64,000 bases of DNA from Adiantum capillus-veneris (Eukaryota > Streptophyta > Polypodiopsida > Polypodiales > Pteridaceae). Location: positions 137,280,108 through 137,344,107 of the forward strand of contig CM043955.1 of assembly GCA_014529385.2 (NCBI GenBank), written 5' to 3'. The notes under the pieces are model-generated. The model made no database searches and was not told where the DNA came from. It saw nothing but the letters and a program-made list of their open reading frames with translations. Position 1 is the first letter of the stretch, and the number at the start of each line of letters is the position of its first letter. The position numbers and the translations under genes are program-made. Positions 51,234-61,532 of this stretch are shown in pieces.

Positions 51234-53579
51234 CTATGAAGTGTCTGTGGGCGAAGCATTGTAGTTGTTTTGGTCATAAGTTCCCAATGCAATTGCAGAG
51301 CGATGATACAACAGTCTTTCCAATAAAGCTGCTCTTTGTTTGATTGAAGGATTGGTGGTCGGGTTTTGGGTTGGTGATACTTCGGTAGTAGAATCAGTAG
51401 ATGGATTCATTTTTACCTTGTTGTTCTTTTGCACAATCCAAATGTGCTTCCGCTTCGCTTGTGCTTGCCACAAACTCTTTGCGACCCAAACCTGCTTTGT
51501 CCTTTGTGGTGGTTTCCTCGCTTTGAAATACCTAGGAGTTTCCGTTGATTGTACTGAAGGGAGTTCCTGTTTACAAATCTTTGGGATCCAAATTTGCTTG
51601 CTATAGCTTTGTGCCGTCATGAACTTCTTTGGAATCCAGATCTGTTTCACTGTCCTTGATTGTCTGGAATCACTCTGTTGTCTGGTATTGAAGACTCTGT
51701 TTTCCACCTTTGTGTTCTCTGGCACAACCTTTTTTGGTCTCCATACCAACTTTGACTCCGTTTTTTCCCAAGGTTGAGCTGTTATATTATTGCTTGTCTT
51801 CCTGATCCACTGTTGAGAATTCCTCGTCGAAGAGTAATCCGGTTGTAAAGAAACTTTTGGTTGCCATTGCTTCTTCTTTTTCTCTGGTTGTTGTTTACCT
51901 TTGTCTTTGGATTCGTCCTTTGGAGTTGGCTCTTCTCCTTTGGTGAACTTAACTGATTGACTTTCACCTTCGTATTTGATAAGCACTGATTTAGAACTCC
52001 AGTCAATCATTGCATTGTATTGTTTCTGCCATGGTTGTCCTAGCAATAATGGTTGTTGTGTAGCTTGGTCTTCAACCACGTAAAACATATGAGGATACAC
52101 ATATTGGTTAATCTGTATATGTAAAACTGTGCATCCGACAGTTTTGATTGAATTCTCAGAGTAACTCTTTAACTCTTGCTTGGCAGTTTGTAGTTTAGTG
52201 TCATTTGTCAATTGTCTATACAAACTGAGTGAAAGTAGGTTAGCTTGAGCTCCTGAATCCAATAGTGCTCTGGCTTTGATTTGGTTGGTTCTTACTTTGC
52301 ATTCAATGATGGGTTCTTCTTTGTCATTATCCATTTCTGTTATACTGACTGCGTTTATTTGTATTGCTCCTTGATTGCGCTGTTTCTGACGCAGTATTCT
52401 TCTTTTCTCCATTTTTTCCTTCGCCTCGGCTTGCGCTTCCTCCACAATCATTTTCTTTTTCTGGACACGCAACTTTTCTTGATGTATTTTGAGAAGCATG
52501 TCTTGGGTTAGCGGCAAAAGATACTTTTTCACTCTGCATCCACTAATCCAATTGGGCATTTCTTCTCCGTCTAATGTAGCAAGCTTGACGGCTCCATTTG
52601 GTGATAGATCTTTAATCACCAGAGGTCCCATCCCTCGCTTTTTAAGCTTCTTAGCATGTTGTTTCAGAGTGTAAACGAGGACATAGTCCCCAACCTTAAA
52701 CTCTTTAGTCCGCACATGCTTATCAAAAAATTCCTTTTGTCGTCTTTTTTGAGCGTAGATAGAAGCTACTGCTTTTAGGCGAATCTCATCTAGCTTTTCC
52801 AGGTCATCTATTCTATCAGAAAGCTCGTGCCCTGTCCACTCTAGATCCTTAGCCACCCTTAATATTGAAATCAAGAATTCTATTGGTAAGATAGCATTTA
52901 GCCCAAAAACCATGTTATATGGGGTCGTTCCTATTGATGTTTTATATGCTACCCTATATGCCCATAATGTTGAATGCAACTTCTGGTCCCAGTCAGTTCT
53001 TGACTCAGATACAATCTTCGTAAGGACCGTGCATATGGTTTTGTTTGTTGCCTCAGCTTGTCCGTTTGCTTGTGGATGATACGGGGCTGATTTCCTATGG
53101 ATTACCATGAATTCATCTAGAAGGATCTCTATCACTTCATTTATAAAATGTGTGCCTCGATCACTCACAATTTCTACTGGCAATCCATATCGTACAAAGA
53201 CGTATTCATATAGAAATTGTGCCGTGGTCCTGGCATCTGCTTTTTGAGTTTCCTTTGCTTCGACCCACTTTGTTAGATAGTCTGTAGCCACAATGATGTA
53301 TTGTGCATGAGTCTTATATGCAGGAGGTGAAATGGGTCCGACATAATCAATCCCCCATTTTGCAAAAGCTCTTGTCCCCATCATTGGTCTAAGCGGCATA
53401 TCATCTCTTTTAAGTGGTACTTTGGTCCGCTGACAGTCATCGCACAGTCTAACGTATTCCTTAGCGTCCATATGTAATGTTGGCCACCATATTCCTGCGG
53501 CTAAGACAAGTTTTGCTGTCTTATCACCTGAGAAATGGCCTCCACCTACTCCTCCATGAGCTTGCTCTAGGATCATCAC
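51234..53579 (-). CDS. Integrase + second retropepsin + W-repeat tail (element F)
   Basis: 781 codons in the same frame as gag. Residues 8-49: HHCC zinc finger. Catalytic triad D78 (GIDYVGP), D140 (VSDRGTH), E176 (NGQAEATN), giving a DD35E spacing. Residues 250-355: C-terminal integrase region (KVGDYVLVYTLKQHAKKLKK). Residues 420-530 (51990-52322): a complete retropepsin-like domain with LLDSGAQANLLS (D441) and PLLLGQPW (511-517). Residues 585-720: five or more KQIWIPK-like repeats. No stop interrupts the ORF. Integrase inserts the DNA copy. The job of the extra protease is unknown; it might process the tail or accessory products. Confidence 0.9.
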   Translation of the reverse strand: MMILEQAHGGVGGGHFSGDKTAKLVLAAGIWWPTLHMDAKEYVRLCDDCQRTKVPLKRDDMPLRPMMGTRAFAKWGIDYVGPISPPAYKTHAQYIIVATDYLTKWVEAKETQKADARTTAQFLYEYVFVRYGLPVEIVSDRGTHFINEVIEILLDEFMVIHRKSAPYHPQANGQAEATNKTICTVLTKIVSESRTDWDQKLHSTLWAYRVAYKTSIGTTPYNMVFGLNAILPIEFLISILRVAKDLEWTGHELSDRIDDLEKLDEIRLKAVASIYAQKRRQKEFFDKHVRTKEFKVGDYVLVYTLKQHAKKLKKRGMGPLVIKDLSPNGAVKLATLDGEEMPNWISGCRVKKYLLPLTQDMLLKIHQEKLRVQKKKMIVEEAQAEAKEKMEKRRILRQKQRNQGAIQINAVSITEMDNDKEEPIIECKVRTNQIKARALLDSGAQANLLSLSLYRQLTNDTKLQTAKQELKSYSENSIKTVGCTVLHIQINQYVYPHMFYVVEDQATQQPLLLGQPWQKQYNAMIDWSSKSVLIKYEGESQSVKFTKGEEPTPKDESKDKGKQQPEKKKKQWQPKVSLQPDYSSTRNSQQWIRKTSNNITAQPWEKTESKLVWRPKKVVPENTKVENRVFNTRQQSDSRQSRTVKQIWIPKKFMTAQSYSKQIWIPKICKQELPSVQSTETPRYFKARKPPQRTKQVWVAKSLWQAQAKRKHIWIVQKNNKVKMNPSTDSTTEVSPTQNPTTNPSIKQRAALLERLLYHRSAIALGTYDQNNYNASPTDTS

Positions 53580-53660
53580 ATACTCAGACTCTGATGCGCA
53601 AATCCTAAGCTGGTTGTCTTTACCTCTCTTATAGAGTTGATCTCCCTTAAAGCGTAATCT

Positions 53661-55352
53661 CTAGCTTCTGTCTCTACAGATTTCTGACGAGCTTTTGACG
53701 TCTGTCGTGGTGTAATTCTTCTCTGCATTGTTGAGCTGTCGACTGGCATAACAGATAGGAAAATCCATGTTTCCTTCTTCTGGCTGAGCCAGAATGCATC
53801 CTATTGTATATGCCGAAGCATCTATATGCACATGGAATATCTTCTCCCAATCTGGTGATTTCAAGACTGGAGCAGTAATGAGTGCCTCTTTCAATTTCTT
53901 GAACGATTCCTCACACTCCTCTGTCCATTCAAAGTTCACTATTAGCCTGTAAAGTGGTTGGCCTATTATAGCGTACATGTAAATGAATCGTCTATAATAT
54001 CCGCAATGTCCCATAAAGCTCTGTACTTGTTTCGCATTGGTTGGTCTAGGCATATCCACTATAACTTTTATCTTCTCTAAATCCGTGGATATTCCGTTTT
54101 GTGAGACAATATGTCCTAGAATTCTACCCTGTCGGACCATAAACACACATTTCTCAGGATTGAGACAAATGCAATATGTCCTACATTTCTCAAATACTTT
54201 TCTTAGGTGTTTTAGATGCTCATCTCTCAGAAGAGAATGTACACATAAGTCATCCATGTATATTTCTAGAAACAACCTTAAGTATTCTTTGAAAGCATGC
54301 GTCATCAGCCTCTGGAAGGTTGCGGGAGCATTGGTTAGACCAAAAGGCATAACCCTATAAGCATAGATTCCCCACTCAGTTGCAAAAGCTGTTTTATGTT
54401 GATCTTCCAGTGCTATGGCTAGCTGGTTATATCCTGAAAAACCATCAAGAAAGGAGTAGGCTGTTTTCCCTGATACACGCTCTAGAACATGATCAGTTAT
54501 CGGCAGGGGATAATTGTCCCTGATTGTCGCAGCATTCACTTTCTTTAAGTTGACACACACTCGGAGTTTTCCGTTCTTCTTGGGTACTACCACAATCGGA
54601 GATACCCAATCGGTGTATTCAATCTCGTATATGAATTCAGCTTCCATTAGCTTATCTATCTCTTCTTTGATTCTCTTAGCAAAAGTATCATTATATGTGT
54701 ATGGTCTCTGTCTGCTAGGCTTTGCCTCTTGTTTCAGTGGGATTGTGTGTTGCCATATCGATGGGTCAACTCCCTTTAAGTCTTTATAAGACCATGCAAA
54801 CACATCCCTATACTCTCTGAGAAGACTCAAAAGTCTCTCTTCCTCGCCTGGAGACAAATCTGTGGCTATGTACACCGGTCTAGGTGTCTCACCTGGAGCT
54901 GCTAAATCAACTTTTTTTGCATCCTCCGGTCCGTCATAAGATTCGTTCTCCCTTCTCTCTCGAATAGGTTGGGTTAATACCACCTTCCTATCCTCTATTG
55001 TGAATTTCCTATAGTGAGAGGGAACATCCATGTTTTCCTTGATTTTGGCGTTTTCATCCTCTCCACTCTCAATTTCTATCGTCCAAACTTCTTTCAGAGT
55101 TTTCTTGAGCTCTCTGTACTTGTTTCTACATTCTAGCTTGGACTCCGTGTGTTCTCTGTTGTGCTTGTTCTTTTCTGATTTTTTAGTTTCAGTTTTCGTT
55201 CCATTCCTTTGAACTCGATTTCTTGAGCCTCTTTTGTCTTTTCGTAAGCTCTTTTGATCATTACCTCTCATTCTTCGAGAAATCTTGTCCTTAACACAAT
55301 CTTCCGCCTTTACTAGCATTAGGAATTGATTTTTTCCTCTTATTCTAGGCAT
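53661..55352 (-). pseudogene. Reverse transcriptase and truncated RNase H (element F)
   Basis: 563 codons. RT palm: SPIVVVPKKNGKLRVCVNLK (251-270), FLDGFSGYNQLAIA (301-314), [16 protein letters not shown] (335-350), IYMDDL with D367/D368. Connection 430-500. RNase H begins with HVHIDASAYTIGCILA (D511) but breaks after NYTTT (550). The next bases correspond to the linker before integrase, in a shifted frame, so about 200 or more codons including most of RNase H are deleted relative to E. Stops at 53658-53660 and, upstream, 55398-55400 (TAG). Confidence 0.9.
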
Positions 55353-55400
55353 CGGATTGGTTCTAATCCCCTTTGTTTTTTTTTTTGCTCTATAGCGTTT

Positions 55401-57284
55401 CTAGCGTTGTTTAGTTTGGTTTGGAAAATCATAAAATCGGACATCCGTTATAGTTTCTTCGTTTCCGCTTGAATTGTCCGTTGACTCATTGTCTGCTTCA
55501 TTTCCCCACTCAGGATGATCGGGAATGTCGTGAAACACCGCCTCTTCATCTTCCTTTTCCAGTGTATCGTTCTTTTCAGTTTCTTTTTCGAGTACAGTTC
55601 TCAACATGAAGTACGGAACCACGTCGTACCCGTCCTTGTCGCAAAATTTTGTTGTGGGACCATCCGGAATTGCACAAACATCTAGGGTTGCTAGAATGTG
55701 TGTCCACTCTAATGGTTCAAGCGTGTCCTCTGGAAAGGGTTCTCCTATATAAGCTTCGTCTTCGATAGCCCTTTCTAAAACACATTCTTCTCGTTTCAGA
55801 CTTCCGCATTGCGAAGCTCCACACATCCATAACTCCGTGGGTTTACCTAACCAAGCTGGAAATTCGGATCCCGCCAAAGTAGCTGAATCAAACTCCTCCA
55901 CCGGTGTTCGGTTCACATCTTTGTAGCTATGGTCTTTCAGGTTCACACGTGTAGTGGTTTCCATATTTCTCAGGTATATGTGATCGTAGCCCCAATCCTG
56001 GACCATTTTCAACTGTCTCATGAATGGTCTTCCCATTATGATATCATAGTTATTCTCCTTGCCAAAATCGACAATAGCAAAAGTATGTTCGTATTCAATG
56101 CCGCAAGAAGTCACTACAACTTTCTCTAATAACCCCATAGGTTTCTCCATGTGTCCATCTGCTAATTGGAGTTTCAACCTAGTCTTCCTTATTGCTGGTT
56201 TCCCCCATTTTTTCCAGATTTCTTTTGTAGCAATGGCTACCCCAGCTCCGCTGTCTAGTATTGCCATCGTCTTCACTCCTTGGAATTCAACTGGTAAGGT
56301 TGTATTCCCCTCTTCACCTTCGCAATACTCTCCGACCTTGTTTAAGGGTACAGGCTTAGCGTCCTTTTGTGGTTTACTAAGCTCTTGTATACCCTCTTGC
56401 AGTCTCAATGTTGGGTCTTTTACCCCAAATTTCTCCAAGCATTTTCCTACAGTGGTCCACATATGTGGTCTTAACCTCAAAAGCTCAGCTAGAGAGATAG
56501 TGCATGCCACTGGTGTTGACAAGATCTCTATCAATCCTTGCGAGTCCATGAATTTTTCTGATGAGATTCTTCGTGAGGGAAGTGCTCTAATCTCGGATTT
56601 TGCTTCATACTCTCCTAAGTATGAAGGTAAGGTATTCAATGAATGAGGTTTGCTCTCCATTGTTCTAACAGAGCCCCCATCTCCCCAGTAAGATTGCAGA
56701 TCCAAGTTCACTTGAGATCCTGCCTCAAATTCCACTATGGGAGGATTCCTGATGTCCTTTTCCCAATTTGTCTGATTAGCTTGGCAACTTAGCTCGTTTG
56801 CAAAGTTTGCCTCTCTCACTTGTTTCCAAAATTCATTGTAATCATCATCTCTTCCGTAAGACCTCTGTATGATTGGATGAAAACTCTCTATCTCCTGATC
56901 GGTTGTGTTCAACACTATGCGGTCATCCTTGTGTGTATTTTCAGGCTTTTGTGCACTGGGAGTCTTTTCAGCTACCCGTGAAACAATAGTCTCTTGCTGA
57001 ATTGGGTTTTCCGTTCCACAATTCATTGTTTCTTTTGGTGGTTCTAATAAGGCTTGTGCAGTCTCGATCATTCTCTGGCACATTTCAAGTCTCTGCTTTT
57101 CTAATTCCGCGTTTGGGTATGTCATCCACCTCTGTTCTTGTGTTTGGTTGTTCTTTAACCTAGCTTCGTAAGCTCTCATCAGTGTGTCTAATGGTTCGTG
57201 AACTTTGTCGACCAGCACTGATCCCCCTGAGCTTAAGCTCGTTGTTTCTTTGATACTCTTTTGTTTCGTTCTTTCCGGGCTCAT
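55401..57284 (-). CDS. Protease 1 region (element F)
   Basis: 627 codons continuing the gag frame after a TGA (57285-57287). Residues 341-350 AILDSGAGVA hold the retropepsin active site (D344). Residues 411-420 NNYDIIMGRP are the second hydrophobic-Gly motif. Residues 1-330 form a Gln/Glu-rich linker with SYLGEYEAKSEIRALPSRRI and a helical block (LAELLRLRPHMWTTVGKCLE) also kept in E. The C-terminal 180 residues form an acidic linker to RT. The domain is the usual polyprotein protease, distinct from the one after integrase. Confidence 0.85.
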   Translation of the reverse strand: MSPERTKQKSIKETTSLSSGGSVLVDKVHEPLDTLMRAYEARLKNNQTQEQRWMTYPNAELEKQRLEMCQRMIETAQALLEPPKETMNCGTENPIQQETIVSRVAEKTPSAQKPENTHKDDRIVLNTTDQEIESFHPIIQRSYGRDDDYNEFWKQVREANFANELSCQANQTNWEKDIRNPPIVEFEAGSQVNLDLQSYWGDGGSVRTMESKPHSLNTLPSYLGEYEAKSEIRALPSRRISSEKFMDSQGLIEILSTPVACTISLAELLRLRPHMWTTVGKCLEKFGVKDPTLRLQEGIQELSKPQKDAKPVPLNKVGEYCEGEEGNTTLPVEFQGVKTMAILDSGAGVAIATKEIWKKWGKPAIRKTRLKLQLADGHMEKPMGLLEKVVVTSCGIEYEHTFAIVDFGKENNYDIIMGRPFMRQLKMVQDWGYDHIYLRNMETTTRVNLKDHSYKDVNRTPVEEFDSATLAGSEFPAWLGKPTELWMCGASQCGSLKREECVLERAIEDEAYIGEPFPEDTLEPLEWTHILATLDVCAIPDGPTTKFCDKDGYDVVPYFMLRTVLEKETEKNDTLEKEDEEAVFHDIPDHPEWGNEADNESTDNSSGNEETITDVRFYDFPNQTKQR

Positions 57285-57287
57285 CTC

Positions 57288-58634
57288 TCATTTCCCGTTT
57301 TGACTCTCAAGTTTTTCTAATCTATCTTTAGTTCGCTTTAGTTCCTCAGCTAGAATAGCGTCTTCACGTTCTTTTCTCAACTTCATGCGTGCTTTTCTAG
57401 CTTTCCATGTGTTTCTCTGACTCCGCGGTCCTTGACTAACCACTTCAGTCGCTAACTTTCCATTCTCAGGTTCTCTAGTGGTTTTCTTAGCTTGAGCTCT
57501 AGTAACAACTTGCGTTGGTATCAGAGTTTCATTTTCAGACCCACTGCTGGTAGGAATAGTTTCTAGCATATTCAATGTCGTCTTTTGCACTTTGTTTGGA
57601 TTCTTTGAACAATCCTCAATGAAGTGAGTAACCCCACACTCATTGCAATAAGCGTTAATTCTAATGATTACCGTATGTGGACAAACATTCATCAGATGGT
57701 CACCTCCACACTTGTAACAGGGTCCTAGTGCTGGTCTTGGTCCCACTTGATTCGTCCTTTGTGGATAGGATGGTCTTTGTCCTGTTAACCCTCCATGAGC
57801 TATGAACATCAATGTTCTTGCATCCAAATTGTATCTCTCTTCATCAGAAGCACTTATAACTGTTGGTATTCCAACATTCCCAATCATGCCCCATGGTTCT
57901 GGTTGTTTGGGTTCTTCTGGTGGGTAATACACAGTTGGAGACATGTGTGCACCAGATTCTTCATAATAAGCTTGAACAGGCACTAAGTCTTGTTCTTCCT
58001 GATTCTCTAAGGTTGGTGCATATCTAATGCCCACTGGTTTTGCTCCTGGTAAAGGTGGTTGTTGTCCCAATACCGGTTGCGGTCTTTCTATCCCCATAGG
58101 TCCTGGTACATTTCCCGTTGGGTATCGAGGTACTGGATGTACTTGAGGTGGTGCTAATTGAGCAGGAGGTGCATACTAACGCTCCCTTACATACCCTTTG
58201 TTGTAATAGCACTCCTCTATTGGGTGGTTTGTCCATTTTTATTCTATAGCACACCATTTCAGTGTTTTTGGAAATGGTTTTTGGTATGGTGCCATCCTTT
58301 TTAGAGCATCTTCTATCATTTGCTCTACATTTGGCATGGTTGTTGTTTGAACATTCTTTTTAGTGGTAGTCTCGCTCGCTACGGAGGGGGAGCTACTGGA
58401 TGCAAAATCTGTATCCGCTGACACCTCTCCATAAACCGTACAATTATCCACTAAGTACAATGCCTCTCTCATTACTTGCTCGAAACTTGTACAAGCTTTC
58501 AAGTGCAAGTCCTTCTTGGGAGTGTCGTTTCTCAGTCCCTCAATAAAGAGAACAGATAGTCTGTCATCTTGTGGTCGTTCACGTACTGGACATCTCTCAA
58601 TGTATTGTTTGAAGCGAAGTGAAGCTTCCTTCAC
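57288..58634 (-). pseudogene. gag C-terminal part with two short zinc knuckles (element F)
   Basis: Same frame as the gag start, with stops at 58635-58637, 58236-58238 (TAA) and 58176-58178 (TAG). It contains a helical segment (VKEASLRFKQYIERCPVRER), a proline-rich linker (ERPQPVLGQQPPLPG) and two knuckles, CYKCGGDHLMNVC and CNECGVTHFIEDC. Both have three residues between the second Cys and His (CX2CX3HX4C) instead of the usual four. The C-terminal KARKARMKLRKEREDAILAE stretch is basic and helical. Confidence 0.85.
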
Positions 58635-58637
58635 TTT

Positions 58638-60107
58638 TTAGTGTTCTCTCTGTTTAAAAGCATATATTTGTAAGACCGTATTGTGCTTAATCCCTCGTTT
58701 TGAGAATTCCTCAGCAAACTCTCTTAGCAAATGGTCAATGTCATGGAATCCCCCTATGTTCAGTGGTTGAAACCATGTCAATGCCGTACCTTCTAGAGTA
58801 AGACCAAATCCCTCGTATTGTGTATGGAAATCTGTTATCTGCTCAGCTCTTAAGACTTGCTTAAAGAGTGACACATGTGCATATGGATCTCCCGAACCAC
58901 CATACTTCTTTGGCATACACTTCGCTACTTGAGATGGTCTCATACGTCTATGGTCTGCTACCAATCTCATTGCTCCTGTGTCCCGGCTAAAGCTTTCTCT
59001 AGCATCATGGACTTCATGGGTTACCCTTGTCGGTTCCTCTGCCCTGAATCTACTACTAGGAGGTAAATGTGATGGTTCCGCTTCGAACCTTGGACCTGGA
59101 GTGGTATACGTGGGGATTGGAACTGCACTACCTCGATTCGTATCCATTGACTCTCTGGAATGTAATGATCCCATTGGTCCGGGCTTCGAGTAGTGAGGTT
59201 GACTGAAAGAGTCAGCAGCCTGAGTTCTTTGTCCTCCTGTCGTCATTGGGTTTTGCCCTCCATTTGTTGGTGCTGGTCTTTGTGAGCTAGAAGTAACATA
59301 ATACTGATGTAGTGGTCCCCCAAAGTATGTATATCCTTCTAATTCTTTCTTGCCCATTGTTGAGTATTGCCTGCCATACTTGTCGTAAGCGGCAATTTTC
59401 ACTTCCGATCCCTCTGTGTAGGTAAAGACATAAAGTCTTTTTTGGTCTGTCAACTCTCCGGTGTAGGATTCTTCACATCTATAATAGAGATCTTGCTCCC
59501 CATTATTATATTTGTATAGCCCCACATAGATGTTATCAGTGTTGATCCTTGTAGTTTCATTCTCTCTTCTTAACCTCGCATCAGGGAAGTTCATTATTGG
59601 TGCCTTCTCCTCAAGTTCTTCATCTACTTTGGCTTTGGTGCCCATCAATTCCCACTTGTCCACAATGTTAGGGTTTAGGACTACCAAGTACATGGTACCC
59701 TCGTCATCTAGATATCTATCTCCGCTATAGCTCACAGGCACTAAGTCCTTGAACTCACTAGGTCTCTCTTCTATCTTTACACAATAGCGGTCCATTCCAT
59801 CCTTGTAGATCTTGGCACCTTGCTCATTGTCGTACTGGTATTTTATGAACAATAACTTCATGGTGGCGGAAGGGTTTGATGATCCTGCTGCCATATTTTT
59901 TCTGTTGTTCAGGTTCAGGTGTTCCACGTGTTCGGTGAAAATCTCGTAAGATCTCTCCGAAGAAGTATCAGAGACACTTCCTTCAAAGATCGGCTCTAAT
60001 GGTTGCACCCAACTTTGGTTTACACTTCCCTCAGTTGATATGACACTTGCTGGTTCCCCTTGTTTTGGTTGGTTATTCTGGAGGTTCCTGCCCATTCTCA
60101 AATTCAT
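58638..60107 (-). CDS. gag N-terminal part (element F)
   Basis: About 489 codons from the ATG at 60107. The first 330 residues show no motif I know and include RYCVKIEERPSEFKDLVPVS, a repeated acidic/aromatic pattern and a Ser/Pro-rich linker. The last 110 (DHRRMRPSQVAKCMPKKYGG, FGLTLEGTALTWFQPLN, EFAEEFSKRGIKHNTV) are the capsid-like domain conserved in E. The long N-terminal extension ahead of the capsid region is unusual for plant gypsy Gag. It lies 168 nt downstream of the 5' palindrome array. Confidence 0.83.
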   Translation of the reverse strand: MNLRMGRNLQNNQPKQGEPASVISTEGSVNQSWVQPLEPIFEGSVSDTSSERSYEIFTEHVEHLNLNNRKNMAAGSSNPSATMKLLFIKYQYDNEQGAKIYKDGMDRYCVKIEERPSEFKDLVPVSYSGDRYLDDEGTMYLVVLNPNIVDKWELMGTKAKVDEELEEKAPIMNFPDARLRRENETTRINTDNIYVGLYKYNNGEQDLYYRCEESYTGELTDQKRLYVFTYTEGSEVKIAAYDKYGRQYSTMGKKELEGYTYFGGPLHQYYVTSSSQRPAPTNGGQNPMTTGGQRTQAADSFSQPHYSKPGPMGSLHSRESMDTNRGSAVPIPTYTTPGPRFEAEPSHLPPSSRFRAEEPTRVTHEVHDARESFSRDTGAMRLVADHRRMRPSQVAKCMPKKYGGSGDPYAHVSLFKQVLRAEQITDFHTQYEGFGLTLEGTALTWFQPLNIGGFHDIDHLLREFAEEFSKRGIKHNTVLQIYAFKQREH

Positions 60108-61512
60108 CAATTCCCCTAAAGGACTTTAACTTTTCCGTCTCGGCAATTTGTTTTCCCCATGTTTTTGTGGTCAGAATTGATCCAAACTGATTGATACTTG
60201 GTCAATTGTTTAATCTTGTCAGTTGGACAACTTCTGTTTCATCAAGTGAGAATTTTGTTGCAGTTATGCTGAAAAAGACATTATACGCGTATGATGTCTT
60301 TTTTCACAGATTTAGACTATTTTGGTTATGCTCACTCTCAGTAGCCCCCTTATGCTCTGTCCACTCACAAAATTCAGTTTGAACTCGGTTTGAGCAAGCT
60401 ATGGCTAATTTAGGCTTTTCTTGGCAATTTTCCGCTTTTGACTTGTTTTGGGTCAATTGTGATGCAAATGGGATGAAACTTGAAATATAACCTTTAGACA
60501 GCTATTACAATGGATCTGTGTTGGCAAAGTATCAAAATATGTCCAAAATTAGGTCAAAGATATCATACGCGTATGATGTCTTTTTCATCAATTTGGGTCA
60601 AGACTTGATATTTATGCTTTCTACAGTGCTTGTAACAATCCTGTCAGGTCAGATATCAAAAATAAGCAGTGGATGTGCTAAAAGACATTATACGCATATG
60701 ATGTCTTTTGTCCCAGATTTTGACTATTCTTGGTTTTAAGCCTTCTCCAATGTTTACAATTGAGTTTCAAGTGTTTTTGTCAGGTTTGAATGTAAAAACA
60801 AGATCTGAATCCAAAATTTCCTATTCTTTGCGTTTCTTGGACTCCGACTTGTCTTTTTGGGTTTCTTTGAGCGTTAATGCTCTTGTTTTAAGTTGAAATT
60901 AGGGTATAACCCCCTTTTTGAACACTCTGGTAAAGTCAAAATTTCTATTTTGGTCTCTGTTTGGTCATTTAGACATCATACGCGTATAATGTCTAAAGTT
61001 GCAGATTTCTAGTTTTTTGGCACAGAATCCTTCCTAAAGCTTTCTCAAGTGCTCAACAACTCCCAGATACACAGAAAATTTCTCTGACTTTTGTTTATTG
61101 CAAGTTTCACTACTAACTCGACGGTTTAGTGATCTAACATGCAATCAACCATATCAAGCAAATACTCCAATGATTATTAGCTCTAGATCAGGATCAAATG
61201 AAGTCCTACCTAAGCTATTCCTAATCATAAAATGGGTTTGGTAATTGTGACTTTAAAGATATCCACTGTCACTCACGGACTAGCAAATTCTTCTTCTATC
61301 AACAACTACTCAACACCAACAAAACAACAAACAAATCTAAGCTAAACTAAAAATACTGTCAACACGGAAGACCCAGGAATACCCCACTTCCTAGTATCTC
61401 TCGAGATCTTCGGAGTCCACCACTCCTAGATCTTTTCTAACTAAAGTATACAAGGTAGTTTATACGACTCACCTCGTAGGATTAGTCTAAGGTCACCTAC
61501 TTAGGGCTCTCG
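60108..61512 (-). other. 5' leader of element F
   Basis: About 1.4 kb between primer site and gag, no ORF of note, carrying the first palindrome array. Confidence 0.8.
60276..60994. repeat. Palindrome array upstream of gag (element F)
   Basis: 24-bp palindromes start at 60276, 60558, 60683 and 60971 (intervals 282, 125, 288). Same half-site AGACATCATACG as the second array, each copy with one or two mismatches. The first three intervals mirror those of the accessory array (283, 135, 284). Confidence 0.94.
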
Positions 61513-61530
61513 TCCCCGGCAACGGCGCCA
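61513..61530 (-). promoter_or_regulatory. Primer binding site, element F (tRNA-Asp)
   Basis: Plus strand TCCCCGGCAACGGCGCCA equals the 3' 18 bases of plant tRNA-Asp including CCA, as I know it. Two bases separate it from the LTR. This primer is typical of Athila-type elements. Confidence 0.92.
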
Positions 61531-61532
61531 AA

